From positions 145,926 to 209,925 of the forward strand of contig JALHSP010000043.1 of assembly GCA_022865305.1 (NCBI GenBank): a DNA stretch of 64,000 nt, written 5' to 3'. Positions 7,913 to 17,970 of this stretch are shown here, in pieces. The stretch is from Bacteroidales bacterium (GTDB taxonomy: Bacteria > Bacteroidota > Bacteroidia > Bacteroidales > VadinHA17). The translations under genes were made by a program, and so were the position numbers. The notes under the pieces are model-generated. The model was not told the DNA's origin. It worked only from the letters and a program-made list of their open reading frames with translations, and ran no database searches. Positions within the stretch are counted from its first letter, which is position 1, and every line of letters begins with the position of its first letter.

Positions 7913-10900
7913 AAATGCCGTTTCGCCTTTACGCCGGTAAATATACCAGTATGCCAGGGGTATAAAGAATAAGCTGACTACCGTTCCCAACGACATCCCA
8001 CCGATCAATGCAAGCGCCATCGGACGCTGCAACTCCGATCCTATTCCCTGGCTGAAAAGTATAGGCGCAGTTGATATCAACGATGCCATTGCGACCATAA
8101 TTATCGGTTTTAACCTGCGGGAACCTCCTGTGTAAATAGCCTCTTTAAGTCCCAGTCCCTCTGCCCGCAGATTATTTATTGTATCAACCTTAAGTATTGA
8201 GTCGTTGATTATTACACCCGACATCACAATGAGCCCTATCATTGTCATAATATTGATAGTACCTCCCCACAACTTAACCAGGAGCAAAGCCCCCGCTATA
8301 TCGATTGGTATTTCAAGCAAAACAATAAAGGGTTGTGTAAGAGACTCAAACTGGGCTGCAAGTATAAAATAAAGTAAAAGCAACGCAACAATAAGTACTA
8401 TTGTCAGCTCCCTGAACAGCTTCTGTCCTGTAATTAATGCACCGCTGAAGTTCACCGACATATCCTGGTCTGAAGTAACCATGTTCTTTATTTCAGCAGT
8501 GACAATAGCAGGTTTGTTTGTTCTTAAATTCATATTGACAGGTACATATTCCCCGTTCATTCCTCCTTTGATTGTCTTGTAATCGTGCACTCTCTCTACT
8601 TTAACAACCTGATTTACAGGTATCGATAGCCCGGCCTTGTTCAAAACAAAATCCGTTGAGATAATATCGCTTATTTGTTTCTCTTTATCGGAAAGAACAA
8701 TAGGCAGAAGTTCATAGGATGCTCTCAACTCACCTATATTATTCTGATTCAAAGATGTTTTAAGGGTATTATAAAGTGTCATTGGTTCAACATCATACAA
8801 TAAAAGCCTGTCAGGATCTATCTTCATAAGTATTTTATCTTCAAGTTGCGGGGGCGAAATACCCGCATCAGGCCATCTTCCCCGCATTTCGTCAACTATG
8901 CTCATCATACGGTCAACAGGAGGGACCTCTTTCTCTTTCATCAGACTCACCTCAACTATAAGAGGCGTTTCGGATGCTGAGAAGATCTTTTCAAAGATAT
9001 TCTGCTGGGCTTCGATATTTACAAGGGCTACGGGATAATTCCGGCTGATATATTCATAAGAATTCTTTTCAATAACTTCCCTGAGGCTGAAATCTTTCGC
9101 TTTAATATAAACCTTCGACTGGGTATACGACTGGTCGTAATCGCGGTTAAAAAGAAACTGCTGCTCGCCTATAAACAAGTTTGTCTGTAATGCAAGATCA
9201 TCGCTAGCTTCAATTACTTCTTTAGTCCTTTTCAGGTTCTCTTTGAGATCAATGTTCTCGTTCCAGTCGACCGACACAACCAGTTCATCCTGGCGCACAG
9301 CCGGGAATTTTTCCTTTTCCATGGTGACAAAGAACCATATCATCACAAGTATTATTAGCCCAAACATTATCATCACAGTTTTCCTGAATCTGAAGAAAAA
9401 GTTCATTCCACCCTCATATTTTTCTTCCAGGTGTTTCAGGCTTATTTTCTTCACGAGCTTTGTCAGCATTCCCTCCTTCCCGTTTTTATAAAGGAGGTAG
9501 TAAATTGTCGGAAGAAGAGTAATACCTACAAGAAGCGATACTCCCTGTCCTATAACAATAGCTATTGCCTGATCGTAAAAGAGTGCCCCTGAGATACCGC
9601 TGAGAAAGATTAGCGGGATAAAAACTGCGCATGTTACAAGCACTGATGAGATCAATGGGGTGATCACTTCATTGGTTCCTTTTATGCAGGCATCAAACAA
9701 CGATAGACCACGATCGATCCACTGCGTTATATTTTCGATTACCACTATCGAGTTATCTATCATCATACCTATTCCGAGGATCAGTCCGGCCAGCGAGATT
9801 ATGTTTATCGACAAACCAACTAAATAAAAGAACAACAGGCTGATAACCAGTGTTGCAGGAATGCTGAATCCGATTATCAGTGGTGATTTGCCGTCTTTAA
9901 GGAAAAAGAACATCAGCAGGAATGCCAGCATGCCTCCGGCAAGGAGGCTCTGCCGCAGGTTGGAGATAGAATAGTCCAGTAATCGTGTCTGATCCTGTGA
10001 GATCTCAAATTCCATCTGCGGATAGTCTTTCCTGAAGATATCCAGCATCTCTGTCATTTTAGCTTCCAGAGAAGCCATTTTTGCTGCGGACTCTTTTATA
10101 ATTGCGAGTGATATTGCTCTTGTACCATTCGAATAATATACTCCCCTCGGTCTCTCCTGCCTTATCCCCACATCGGCAACATCTTTGATCTGCAGTATCC
10201 TGCTTCCGGCTTTGAGATAGATATCCCTGACATCATTAAGCTCCTTAAGATATGAACTGAACTCAAGGTTATAGAGATATTTCCCATCTTTTACAAGTAT
10301 GCTGCCTATGTTAATGTTGTTAAGCTTCACTGCCTGGGTGATATCATCATCAGTTATCCCCAGGCTCCTCATTTTCTTCTCATCCGGACTGATATAAATC
10401 TCTCTTTTGATCTGACCGGTAATATCGGCCATCCCGACCTCAGGAAGCTGTTCAATCCTTTTTTTGATAACTGTCTCTGCAAATTCGCTCAGTTCAATAA
10501 ATTTTTCATCACCTGCCTGTTCATCTGCAAGGGTTATGTTCAGGAAGAAAACCGGTATATCGGTTGCGCTTGCTTTGATGATCCTCGGCCTCTCAAGGTC
10601 GTTCGGAAGATTGTTCATAGCTCCATCAACCTTTTCGTTCACCTCCATGAAGGCAAGGTTGATATCATTTCCGAATTTGAATGAAAGCCGGATAAGTCCA
10701 CTTCCGTTCCGTGATTCCGATTCGATCTTATCCAGTCCCGGAACCTGGAGCAGGTTACGCCGGAGAATGCTCACAACAGTATTCTCAAGTTCCCTTGCGC
10801 TTACATCAGTACGTGATACAGCGACAGTTATTTCCGTGATATCAATATCAGGCATGAGAGATACAGGCAACCGTCCCGAGGCTACAATGCCAAGCATGAT

Positions 10901-10957
10901 CAGGGCCAGGAAGGTCATGATCACAGCAACGGGTCTTTTTATCAGGAACTTTACCAT
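7910..10957 (-). CDS. RND efflux transporter permease (second pump of the operon)
   Basis: 1015 aa with the RND layout: N-terminal helix (KFLIKRPVAVIMTFLALIML), large periplasmic loop with porter motifs, helices 2-6, a second loop and helices 8-12. Helix 4 has GMMIDNSIVVIEN, keeping the first of the two proton-relay acids; helix 10 has SGVIINDSILKVD. The proton motive force would drive export of drugs, detergents or lipids through an outer-membrane channel. It lies 58 bp downstream of another RND gene and shares one membrane-fusion protein with it, as in MdtABC-type systems with two different pumps. No TolC-type gene is in the window. Substrate not predictable. Confidence 0.9.
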   Translation of the reverse strand: MVKFLIKRPVAVIMTFLALIMLGIVASGRLPVSLMPDIDITEITVAVSRTDVSARELENTVVSILRRNLLQVPGLDKIESESRNGSGLIRLSFKFGNDINLAFMEVNEKVDGAMNNLPNDLERPRIIKASATDIPVFFLNITLADEQAGDEKFIELSEFAETVIKKRIEQLPEVGMADITGQIKREIYISPDEKKMRSLGITDDDITQAVKLNNINIGSILVKDGKYLYNLEFSSYLKELNDVRDIYLKAGSRILQIKDVADVGIRQERPRGVYYSNGTRAISLAIIKESAAKMASLEAKMTEMLDIFRKDYPQMEFEISQDQTRLLDYSISNLRQSLLAGGMLAFLLMFFFLKDGKSPLIIGFSIPATLVISLLFFYLVGLSINIISLAGLILGIGMMIDNSIVVIENITQWIDRGLSLFDACIKGTNEVITPLISSVLVTCAVFIPLIFLSGISGALFYDQAIAIVIGQGVSLLVGITLLPTIYYLLYKNGKEGMLTKLVKKISLKHLEEKYEGGMNFFFRFRKTVMIMFGLIILVMIWFFVTMEKEKFPAVRQDELVVSVDWNENIDLKENLKRTKEVIEASDDLALQTNLFIGEQQFLFNRDYDQSYTQSKVYIKAKDFSLREVIEKNSYEYISRNYPVALVNIEAQQNIFEKIFSASETPLIVEVSLMKEKEVPPVDRMMSIVDEMRGRWPDAGISPPQLEDKILMKIDPDRLLLYDVEPMTLYNTLKTSLNQNNIGELRASYELLPIVLSDKEKQISDIISTDFVLNKAGLSIPVNQVVKVERVHDYKTIKGGMNGEYVPVNMNLRTNKPAIVTAEIKNMVTSDQDMSVNFSGALITGQKLFRELTIVLIVALLLLYFILAAQFESLTQPFIVLLEIPIDIAGALLLVKLWGGTINIMTMIGLIVMSGVIINDSILKVDTINNLRAEGLGLKEAIYTGGSRRLKPIIMVAMASLISTAPILFSQGIGSELQRPMALALIGGMSLGTVVSLFFIPLAYWYIYRRKGETAF

Positions 10958-11015
10958 ATTTTATCTTTATAATTTGTCCACCAAAACTCTAGCGAAGGTA
11001 GATGTCTTTTATCTT

Positions 11016-14000
11016 TTACATCCCCCTGACCCCCTTCAAAGGGGGATTTAGCCCCCTGCTCCCTGCCCTCAGCATAATTGGTTGATAAATAAACAACCCG
11101 ATAAAACTAAACACCAATCCACCGATTGTACCAGCAGCAAGTGCAAACCAGAACCTCTCATCTTTTCCTGTAAGCAGAAACGGGATTAGCCCGACTATTG
11201 TTGATAGCTTGGTCAGGAAGATAGGGATTATTTTGCTGTTGAATGCTTTAACATAAGCAACCCGTTCCGGGAGACGAGATTTTCGTCTTCTAAGACTGTT
11301 AAAATCATTCAGGATATACAGGGTTGCATTAACAACAATACCGCAAAGAAGTATCATCGCCGCAAAAACACCCTCGTCAGCTGAAATATTGAAAATATGA
11401 AATGTAACAAATACCCCTATAAACGAGAACGGGATAAGACTGATGACAATTAACGGCTGTTTGAACGATTCGAGAAGTACGGCACAGATGAAATATATTA
11501 TTAAAATAACAAGAAAAATAAGATAATAATTTGTCTTTTTCTGGTCCCACGAATAGCTGAATGAGCTGCTCTGCGCCGTATAGCCCAGCGGCAGCATTGC
11601 ATTTGTCTCATCGATGTTCCTGTCGAGTATCAGACTGCCGAGCTCATAGTTTCCTATAAAGTCGTAACCCACTGTAATTACATATTGCTGGTCTTCTCGA
11701 CTGATGGTATTATCAGATACTTCACGGGTAACTGATGAAAAATCTTTCAGCTTTACATACTGCCCTGATAAAGTTTTCAAAGGAGTATTATTGAGACTCC
11801 AATAGTCGTACTTTTCCGACTGTAGCGATCTGATATTTACCGGGGCATTTACACCCCCGATATAAGCTGACTGAAGTGAAGTGGTTCCCCTGGAATACCT
11901 CCTTGCCTCGTTATATGCAAATGCAACATCCGAACTGCTTTCCGCAAGCATATACTTATCCATCCCGAGCCTGTTCCGGTATACTTTCCTGCTCCCACCT
12001 CCGAAAATATAACCTCCGTAATTGGCCCCAAGGAGGAACACCTCCTTAATCCTTCCCTTGCCACTGACGATCAACCGTTCTCTTAAAGCTTCCGCATAAC
12101 CATACAACTCATCATAATTGTATCCTTTCATTATAACTGAATAGGTGGTACGGATATAATCACTGTACACCTGGTTGCTGAATGCCTTTCCCACTCCGTA
12201 TACGGAAGCATGATAGCTCCCGATGCTGTTCATATAATCTTCGATCCTGAACTTCAGAATAAAAGGGAAGATCGTGAAATCATGCTCCGGTTTGAAGGTA
12301 ATTGAAACTGTAGACTCTTCGGGATTGTAAATGCTTGTTGTGAACATATCTATTTCATTGTATGCTGCAAGCATATTCTCTAATCCACTGCAGGTAGTGT
12401 TCAAATCCTCTATGGTAAGTCCCTCTTCGCTTAGGCCGATGTTTACAGTTAGACGTGTTCTCTCAACCTCTTCTGAGCCTCTGTAATAATAAAACCTGCT
12501 GTTTTTAACCTTCTCGCTGAAGAGTCTGAATGTGCCTCCAAGTACCTTGTTTACAACAGGTTTAACATCCTGGACATATTTCCTGTTGCCTAGGATTTTA
12601 TTATATATCTTCTGGAATTTTGTGTGATCCTCATCTTTTAGCTGGTTCCGTGTGTCCTTTGGAAGGGAATCGGGCAGATAAAAGACCGGCAGGCCGAAGA
12701 CAAGGATTGCCAATGTAATGAATGCAACCCTGTGCTTTATGATAAAGTTTATACTTTTGAGGTATTTTTGCGAAAAAATAACTACCCTTCTTTTTCTTCT
12801 GATAACCAGGGCGTTGTACTTTGGAGCAAGCGTTATTTTTTCAATAAGCGATGGTATGAAGAAGAGAGCTACAGCAAGTGATACAGAAAGGTTTATGATC
12901 ACCACCGCAGCAAAATCGGCAAGGGTTACTTTCGAAGCTTCATCGAGAAAGAATATTACGGCAAGGGCTCCGATAGTAGTAAGAGTCGCAGCAAGAAGTG
13001 AGATACCTACCCTCCTGTTCTTCTGGAACCTGATATGATCAGTCATTACAATGGTGTTATTGATGATGATCCCAAAGGAGACGGTGATGCCTGCAAGTGA
13101 ATATAGATGTATCTCGAGCTTAAAAAGATAGTAAAAGATAAATGCTATTAAGATATTGGCAACCAGACTTATGGTGATGATAAGAAGATATTTCAGCTCA
13201 CGGCTTATTGCCAGTACAAATAGCAGGAGAAGGATAACAGAAAGGATTGTTCTGAAAATATTTTTCGATATCTCTTCTTTCAGGTAAATTGTATTATCTA
13301 CCGATGTCCTGATGCTGTAACCGGGCGGCAACTCTCCCTTGATCCTCTCAATTACGGATTTAATACCTTCAGCAACCTTCAGGTTGTTCACATTTTTGCC
13401 TGCGGTAACATTTATATTTATGGTATTCAGACCGTTTATCCTGAAATAGCTTTGGGGGCGCTGATCTTTGAGCCTCACTTGTGCCACGTCGGCAAGATGG
13501 ATTATCCGTCCCGACACTTTTGCAACCGGAATTACTTCCCATCTGAATGACTCTGAACTGTTACCCTCGAGGGTAAGATATGTCCTTTTCTCCGGGCCAC
13601 CTGCAAAGGATTCAGCAGCACCTCCCAACTCAAGCTCGAGAAGATAATTATTAATTGAACTATTTATTGCCGTTGAGCTTATGCCTATTGCCGAAAGCTT
13701 CTGCTGGTCGTAAGTGAGTTCCCATTCCTGGGGGGTGGCTCCGTATATATTCACGCTGTAAACACCTTCAACAACAGCTATGGCCGGTTTTACAGTCTCC
13801 TCCGCCAGGTTATAAATATATGAAGGACTTGCATTACCATTTAGCTGGAAGCTTAGTATTGTTGAACCCGACTGGTTTGACGGCATATTCATGGTGATCA
13901 CCGGGTAAGAGACTCTTTCAGGAAGTCTTTTGCGTGATTCCCTCAGAAGAGATGCAACCTCAAACCGTTTGGCTCTCAGATCGATATTTTTATCGAATTC

Positions 14001-14285
14001 GATGGTTATCCTGCCCCCTCCATTATAGGTTGAAGAGGAGATTTTTCTGACACCTGTAACGGTAGTCAGTACTCCTTCGAGAACTGTTGTAACCTCCTGC
14101 TCCACAACACGAACCGGAGCCTCGGACCAGTTCCATGTTATAGCAAGGGATGGAAGATACCTGGTTGGATTAAGCTGAAGCGAAAGCAAAGGGATCATAG
14201 CCGCACCGACAATGATCAACATAACAAATAATATGTTGACTGTGAATGTGGATAAGAAAGAACTGTAATGAGGTTCTTTATTCAT
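11016..14285 (-). CDS. RND-family permease lacking the TM4 aspartates (first pump of the operon)
   Basis: 1089 aa, RND architecture with twelve predicted helices and two large periplasmic loops. Where most RND pumps have one or two aspartates in helix 4, this protein reads GIIINNTIVMTD, with Asn409 and Asn410 (codons 13056-13061). It may therefore be unable to couple protons alone and act as partner of the downstream pump in a mixed trimer. The last ~12 residues (GLNPPLKGVRGM) are encoded by a dispersed GC-rich repeat, so the original end is probably earlier. Its ATG overlaps the stop of the membrane-fusion gene (ATGA), which suggests translational coupling. Confidence 0.85.
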   Translation of the reverse strand: MNKEPHYSSFLSTFTVNILFVMLIIVGAAMIPLLSLQLNPTRYLPSLAITWNWSEAPVRVVEQEVTTVLEGVLTTVTGVRKISSSTYNGGGRITIEFDKNIDLRAKRFEVASLLRESRKRLPERVSYPVITMNMPSNQSGSTILSFQLNGNASPSYIYNLAEETVKPAIAVVEGVYSVNIYGATPQEWELTYDQQKLSAIGISSTAINSSINNYLLELELGGAAESFAGGPEKRTYLTLEGNSSESFRWEVIPVAKVSGRIIHLADVAQVRLKDQRPQSYFRINGLNTININVTAGKNVNNLKVAEGIKSVIERIKGELPPGYSIRTSVDNTIYLKEEISKNIFRTILSVILLLLFVLAISRELKYLLIITISLVANILIAFIFYYLFKLEIHLYSLAGITVSFGIIINNTIVMTDHIRFQKNRRVGISLLAATLTTIGALAVIFFLDEASKVTLADFAAVVIINLSVSLAVALFFIPSLIEKITLAPKYNALVIRRKRRVVIFSQKYLKSINFIIKHRVAFITLAILVFGLPVFYLPDSLPKDTRNQLKDEDHTKFQKIYNKILGNRKYVQDVKPVVNKVLGGTFRLFSEKVKNSRFYYYRGSEEVERTRLTVNIGLSEEGLTIEDLNTTCSGLENMLAAYNEIDMFTTSIYNPEESTVSITFKPEHDFTIFPFILKFRIEDYMNSIGSYHASVYGVGKAFSNQVYSDYIRTTYSVIMKGYNYDELYGYAEALRERLIVSGKGRIKEVFLLGANYGGYIFGGGSRKVYRNRLGMDKYMLAESSSDVAFAYNEARRYSRGTTSLQSAYIGGVNAPVNIRSLQSEKYDYWSLNNTPLKTLSGQYVKLKDFSSVTREVSDNTISREDQQYVITVGYDFIGNYELGSLILDRNIDETNAMLPLGYTAQSSSFSYSWDQKKTNYYLIFLVILIIYFICAVLLESFKQPLIVISLIPFSFIGVFVTFHIFNISADEGVFAAMILLCGIVVNATLYILNDFNSLRRRKSRLPERVAYVKAFNSKIIPIFLTKLSTIVGLIPFLLTGKDERFWFALAAGTIGGLVFSFIGLFIYQPIMLRAGSRGLNPPLKGVRGM
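11021..11067. repeat. Dispersed C-run/G-run repeat, family 2, inside the RND gene end
   Basis: CCCCCTGACCCCCTTCAAAGGGGG followed by ATTTAGCCCCC (given in two pieces). Related copies lie at 52121-52151, 52252-52279 and 58717-58749. Here the element runs into the coding frame on the minus strand and supplies its last codons. Confidence 0.55.
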
Positions 14286-15343
14286 TCCTCCCTCACAATT
14301 GTTTCGTGTGCAAGGTTTACATTACCGCTTACAATAACAAGGTCGCCAGGCTCCAGTCCCTCTTTTACCGATATGCTCGTACTGTTCTCAAATTCTACAG
14401 TTACATATTTCCAGATTGCCAGTGAATCCTGCCGAACAAAGATCACATCTTTTCCCTGGCGGATGACAAGAGCTTCTTTTGGCACAACCAGCTGGTTCGG
14501 GACAGGTTTTCGGATCATCACCCTTACATTCATACCATCGATAAGCCTGCTGTTATTGCGGAATTGTGCCTTTACCTTCACCATACCTGTCTCATCGACC
14601 TGCGGATTTATCTGAGTAATTGTGCCGGTAATCACTGTACTGTCGTTAATAAAAGGTATGATACCCACAGGCATGCCTTTGTTTATAAAACCGAATTCCG
14701 ATTCGATAACCGGGAATTCAACATCCATTACTTCATCGAAAATTATGGTGCAGAGGCTTTTATAGTTCTGAGATGGATTCCACTGCATCGCTTCGAGATT
14801 AGCGACAATACCGCTGATAGGGGCATATAACCTTGTATTGTTAAAGTTATATTTAGCAACCTCAAGCGCTGTCAGAGCATCGTTGAGCCCGCTTCTGATA
14901 CGAGAAATCTTTATTTTGGCAGGAGAAAGACTTGTAGTGTCGGTTGTATAATAATTACTCAGCAGGTCGTCCTTGAAGTTAATTTCCGCTTTTTCGAGAG
15001 TCTGTTGTGCTGAAGTTAATTTTGATCTGTATTCAAAGTCCTCGATAACCGCCAGCAGGTCACCGGATCTGACCTTCTGCCCGTTCCGGATATTGAGCTC
15101 CTTTATAATACCATTCACCTTAAAGGGAACAACTGCTTTTTGGGAAGAATATGCTTTTCCGTTGCTTATGAGTTCGTGGTAAAAAGTTGATGGCTCAAGT
15201 TTTACTGTTTTAACCAGAACTGCTTCAGGACGAGATGAGCGGCGTGCCATCTCCTCAAGGTTTTCGGCCTTTTTTGGTTTGCAGGAAAAGATAAATGCTG
15301 TTACTAAAAACAGTAATAGAAGGATTCTGGCTTTCATTTTCAC
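14282..15343 (-). CDS. RND efflux membrane-fusion (periplasmic adaptor) lipoprotein
   Basis: 353 aa. The start at 15343 (MKMKARILLLLFLVTAFIFSC) gives a lipoprotein signal with Cys at about 21; a second Met two codons later is equally possible. The protein has the HlyD/AcrA order: lipoyl half-motif (VPFKVNGIIKELNIRNGQKV, then GDLLAVIED), an alpha-hairpin around residues 105-165, the second lipoyl half (RLYAPISGIVANLEA), and beta-barrel and membrane-proximal domains (QLVVPKEALVIRQG). It would link the inner-membrane RND pumps to an outer-membrane channel encoded elsewhere. First gene of a three-gene minus-strand operon; 4-bp ATGA overlap with the next gene. Confidence 0.9.
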   Translation of the reverse strand: MKMKARILLLLFLVTAFIFSCKPKKAENLEEMARRSSRPEAVLVKTVKLEPSTFYHELISNGKAYSSQKAVVPFKVNGIIKELNIRNGQKVRSGDLLAVIEDFEYRSKLTSAQQTLEKAEINFKDDLLSNYYTTDTTSLSPAKIKISRIRSGLNDALTALEVAKYNFNNTRLYAPISGIVANLEAMQWNPSQNYKSLCTIIFDEVMDVEFPVIESEFGFINKGMPVGIIPFINDSTVITGTITQINPQVDETGMVKVKAQFRNNSRLIDGMNVRVMIRKPVPNQLVVPKEALVIRQGKDVIFVRQDSLAIWKYVTVEFENSTSISVKEGLEPGDLVIVSGNVNLAHETIVREE

Positions 15344-15782
15344 ATTGACTTATAATGTTATCTGCATTAACGGATTATAAATTTATGCAAGATTTTTCAA
15401 ACAGGGTAACTTTTCTGACTAAATGTTTCGTTAATAATTATTTTGATTATTGCTTTTATTCTCTGTGTTTCTCTATGTCTCCTCCGGATTTCCTTCGTGA
15501 AAGTTCCTTGTTATTGCACAGTTACACAGAGAAGATACAACTTGTCCCGATTTATCTTGAGAGTTACACAATAAACTTACACGATGGATCTAATAAAAAG
15601 CAAAGATTTAGCATGCCACTAGTATTCAGTCCGAATGCGAAGGTTTGACAGGCCACAGTCCATGGAATCAAGCTGATAAAATTTGAATAAGGGAGGCAAT
15701 TTATCAGTTCAATTTGAAACTTTCAAAAGGTCAATGGTCATAATTCATTGTCCGTGTTGCCGACTGGCATTATTTGTTTGAG
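15344..15782. other. Gene-free stretch upstream of the efflux operon
   Basis: 439 bp, AT-rich, with no convincing gene. An open frame at 15355-15648 has no recognisable protein character. The centre contains the string CTCTGTGTTTCTCTATGTCTC and related low-complexity text typical of degraded intergenic repeats. The efflux operon promoter should lie near 15350-15450 on the minus strand, but I could not identify convincing boxes. Confidence 0.5.
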
Positions 15783-16937
15783 TTAAAATTTAAATTTGAT
15801 AAACATTAACACTGGATTGTCATCCTCTTTAATAATCTGTCCAATCATGTTAAATGTTGATTGTTCGGGACTTTTAAATTTATCTCGATGTTTTAAAATT
15901 TGAATTGGTTCAAGTGGAATTACGAAGTTATCATCAATGGATGAAATTGGAGTTCCGAAAATCCCATTGTCTATATTATTGTTACAGTGCTTAAAGTCAA
16001 TTTGATGTGAATTAATTTTTGATATTGCTTTAAAAGATTGATTGTTCGATTTGAGATATTTTAAGAAGATATAATTTTTACTTTCGAAAAAAGAAAGCAC
16101 ATAAGAAGGAGAATTTGATTGTAAAATAGGAGCCATTTCGGGTGGTATCTTGTCGGGATATTTCATAAAAAGCTTCTGAAGTGTTATGTCCCCCGTAAAG
16201 TCGAAAATATATCTTGGAAGAATTTGATTGTTAGAAAACATCCAAACTGTATCAAAAGAGGGAGCAAAGAAATGATATTCATTATCAATATTAATTAGGT
16301 TTTCACCTTCAAATGTGGAGCTATATTGTTTAGGATCAATAGGTTTATAAGTTCTTAATAGGTTTCCTTCAAAGTCATATTGAGTAATAAGACCCGGAAA
16401 TTCAGTTCCATGGTATAAATTGATTTTGTTCGACTCGACAAAGAAATTTTCACCAGGGATAAATGCATTAAAAAGTTTTCTTTTGAAATTCCCTTTATAA
16501 TCAAATTCAGCAATTTTCAATTTGTCCCAAATTAAATATGAATCGTTTATCTTAATAACGTCTCTTGGATTATCAATCTCTTCAGGGCCAGGACCAATTT
16601 GTCCAAAAGTTCCAAGGAATTTCCCAGTAATATCGAATACTAGTATTTCTTTCATATTCCAGAAGAGTTGATTAATTATAAAGATGGAATCGCCAAAGAA
16701 CTTTATCTTGGAAATCTTGTTTATGTAACATTTTGAATTAGTCTCCAGAGGTATATAGCTGATCGAGGAACAGAAATCTGATAAGTTTATGAGTTCTTTA
16801 GGTTTACTTTCAAATCGAATTGACTTAATATCCTTATGGTTATATGAATCCCTATTACAAGCAATAATTGTAATTACTAGAGCCAATCCTAGTAAGTAGA
16901 TGATTATTATATAAATAAGAAAAAATCGCCTCATCAT
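15783..16937 (-). CDS. 6-bladed beta-propeller lipoprotein-like protein
   Basis: 384 aa from the ATG at 16937 (MMRRFFLIYIIIIYLLGL, possible lipid Cys in IIACNRDS); an upstream in-frame ATG at 16976 gives a less natural N-terminus. After the anchor comes a segment typical of the Bacteroidota 6-bladed propeller family: ISYIPLETNSKCYINKI, then GDSIFIIN, ILVFDITGKFLGTFGQIGPG and PEEIDNPRDV. The repeated pattern of short strands ending in D..G.....F fits NHL-like blades. Such proteins are abundant at the cell surface of gut and marine Bacteroidota; function is generally unknown. The gene is more AT-rich than its neighbours and stands alone beside a repeat-rich island, which could point to recent acquisition. 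Confidence 0.7.
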   Translation of the reverse strand: MMRRFFLIYIIIIYLLGLALVITIIACNRDSYNHKDIKSIRFESKPKELINLSDFCSSISYIPLETNSKCYINKISKIKFFGDSIFIINQLFWNMKEILVFDITGKFLGTFGQIGPGPEEIDNPRDVIKINDSYLIWDKLKIAEFDYKGNFKRKLFNAFIPGENFFVESNKINLYHGTEFPGLITQYDFEGNLLRTYKPIDPKQYSSTFEGENLINIDNEYHFFAPSFDTVWMFSNNQILPRYIFDFTGDITLQKLFMKYPDKIPPEMAPILQSNSPSYVLSFFESKNYIFLKYLKSNNQSFKAISKINSHQIDFKHCNNNIDNGIFGTPISSIDDNFVIPLEPIQILKHRDKFKSPEQSTFNMIGQIIKEDDNPVLMFIKFKF

Positions 16938-17061
16938 AATAACTAATTTAATTTGAGGAATTAGGTATAGAAACATTAAGCCAAAGGTGGGTAATCATTT
17001 ATTTCAACAATATTGATAATTGCTCATTTGTGATCGATATGGTAATTTAACTGGAAAAATC

Positions 17062-17715
17062 GGTCATATAGACCACCCTTCACCGTTTTTGAGAGACCAT
17101 GCTTAACCGGATGTAAAAGACCACCCCTAAGTTAACATCCTTTTTTGCTTCATTTTTATCATAATTTGCAGGGTGATTTTACAAAGTTATTTTTTTAGTC
17201 TGTTTCTCCAAGTGATAAGAGTGACTGTTATGTCCTTGTATGAATTTCATATAGTTAAGATACAAAACTCAGGGTTCTTTGAGAAAATAACAAGCTCTTA
17301 GTTATCAACAAATAAGCGAGGTTATTAGACAGTCTGACGGTCCGGCAATAAAGGGAGGTTGTGTTACCCGACGCAAGCACCGGGCAGATCCAGGTACTTT
17401 AGCCGCGAAACTGTCACGGTGCCAGGAGGGTATGGCACGCGTTTTTGCAGTCCGGGTACAAAGCTGGTTGAACATTACGAGTGTCGCGGTACAAATTTGA
17501 AAGCGAGGCATATATTTATCCCTGGGTACAAATTTCATACGTTGCAGTGGCGCGGTCCGGGTTTATCACTGGTTACAAATCTGTCTTGGATGGAAAAGTC
17601 AGCTGCCTTGACCATACTTGACCGGATCATATTGACCACTAAAAGCCGGAGTTAAATGCTTGTTGTTAAGTTATGTATGTTAGTTATAATATAGCCGGCC
17701 AAATGTGGTCAAGGC
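17062..17715. mobile_element. Probable mobile-element remnant with 24-bp GACCA iterons at both ends
   Basis: GACCA-type units start at 17071, 17095 and 17119, and again at 17610 and 17634: exactly 24 bp apart within each group. The strings GACCATGCTTAACCGGAT (17095) and GACCATACTTGACCGGAT (17610) differ at only two positions, in direct orientation. A 10-bp inverted pair (GCCTTGACCA at 17605, TGGTCAAGGC at 17706) closes the right side. Multiple spaced terminal repeats recall IS21-family ends, but no transposase is present, so this would be a deletion derivative or non-autonomous element. The inside is more GC-rich than its surroundings and holds irregular GGTACAAA(T) repeats at about 17455, 17488, 17525 and 17571 (the last GGTTACAAAT). 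Confidence 0.4.
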
Positions 17716-17850
17716 ATCAGGTTTTTGCATATAGTCCGACAATACGAGTTTCAGGATACGGGGGCACTATCACTTCCCACTCCAAAGTAGGCATGGGGTG
17801 GGAAAGTCGAAAGTTTATAAAGTTTATAAAGTCTTTTCCGTAAATTATGG

Positions 17851-17922
17851 ACTTGCACGACTTGCACAACTCACACTACTTGCATAACTTGCATGACTTG
17901 CATGTCTTGCAAGACTGCAAGA
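17851..17922. repeat. 9-bp tandem repeat (consensus NACTTGCAY)
   Basis: Eight imperfect 9-bp units: GACTTGCAC twice, AACTCACAC, TACTTGCAT, AACTTGCAT, GACTTGCAT, then two decayed units. It lies 49 bp before the start of the next gene. No sign of CRISPR structure (no spacers). Confidence 0.75.
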
Positions 17923-17970
17923 CCTGTAAGCTTTTAACATCACAATAAAAAAAATGAAAAACTAATTCTT

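Noticed and set aside
15350..15440. Promoter TTTG-N20-TAATCCGT for the efflux operon
   Set aside because: The -7 part matches the consensus poorly and the spacing is off.
15355..15648. 97-codon open frame upstream of the efflux operon
   Set aside because: No ribosome site, unusual amino-acid content and low-complexity DNA; taken as chance.
17305..17655. Open frames on both strands in the repeat island
   Set aside because: No recognisable protein character, mixed composition, and they overlap the iteron-like and GGTACAAA repeats; more likely remnant DNA.
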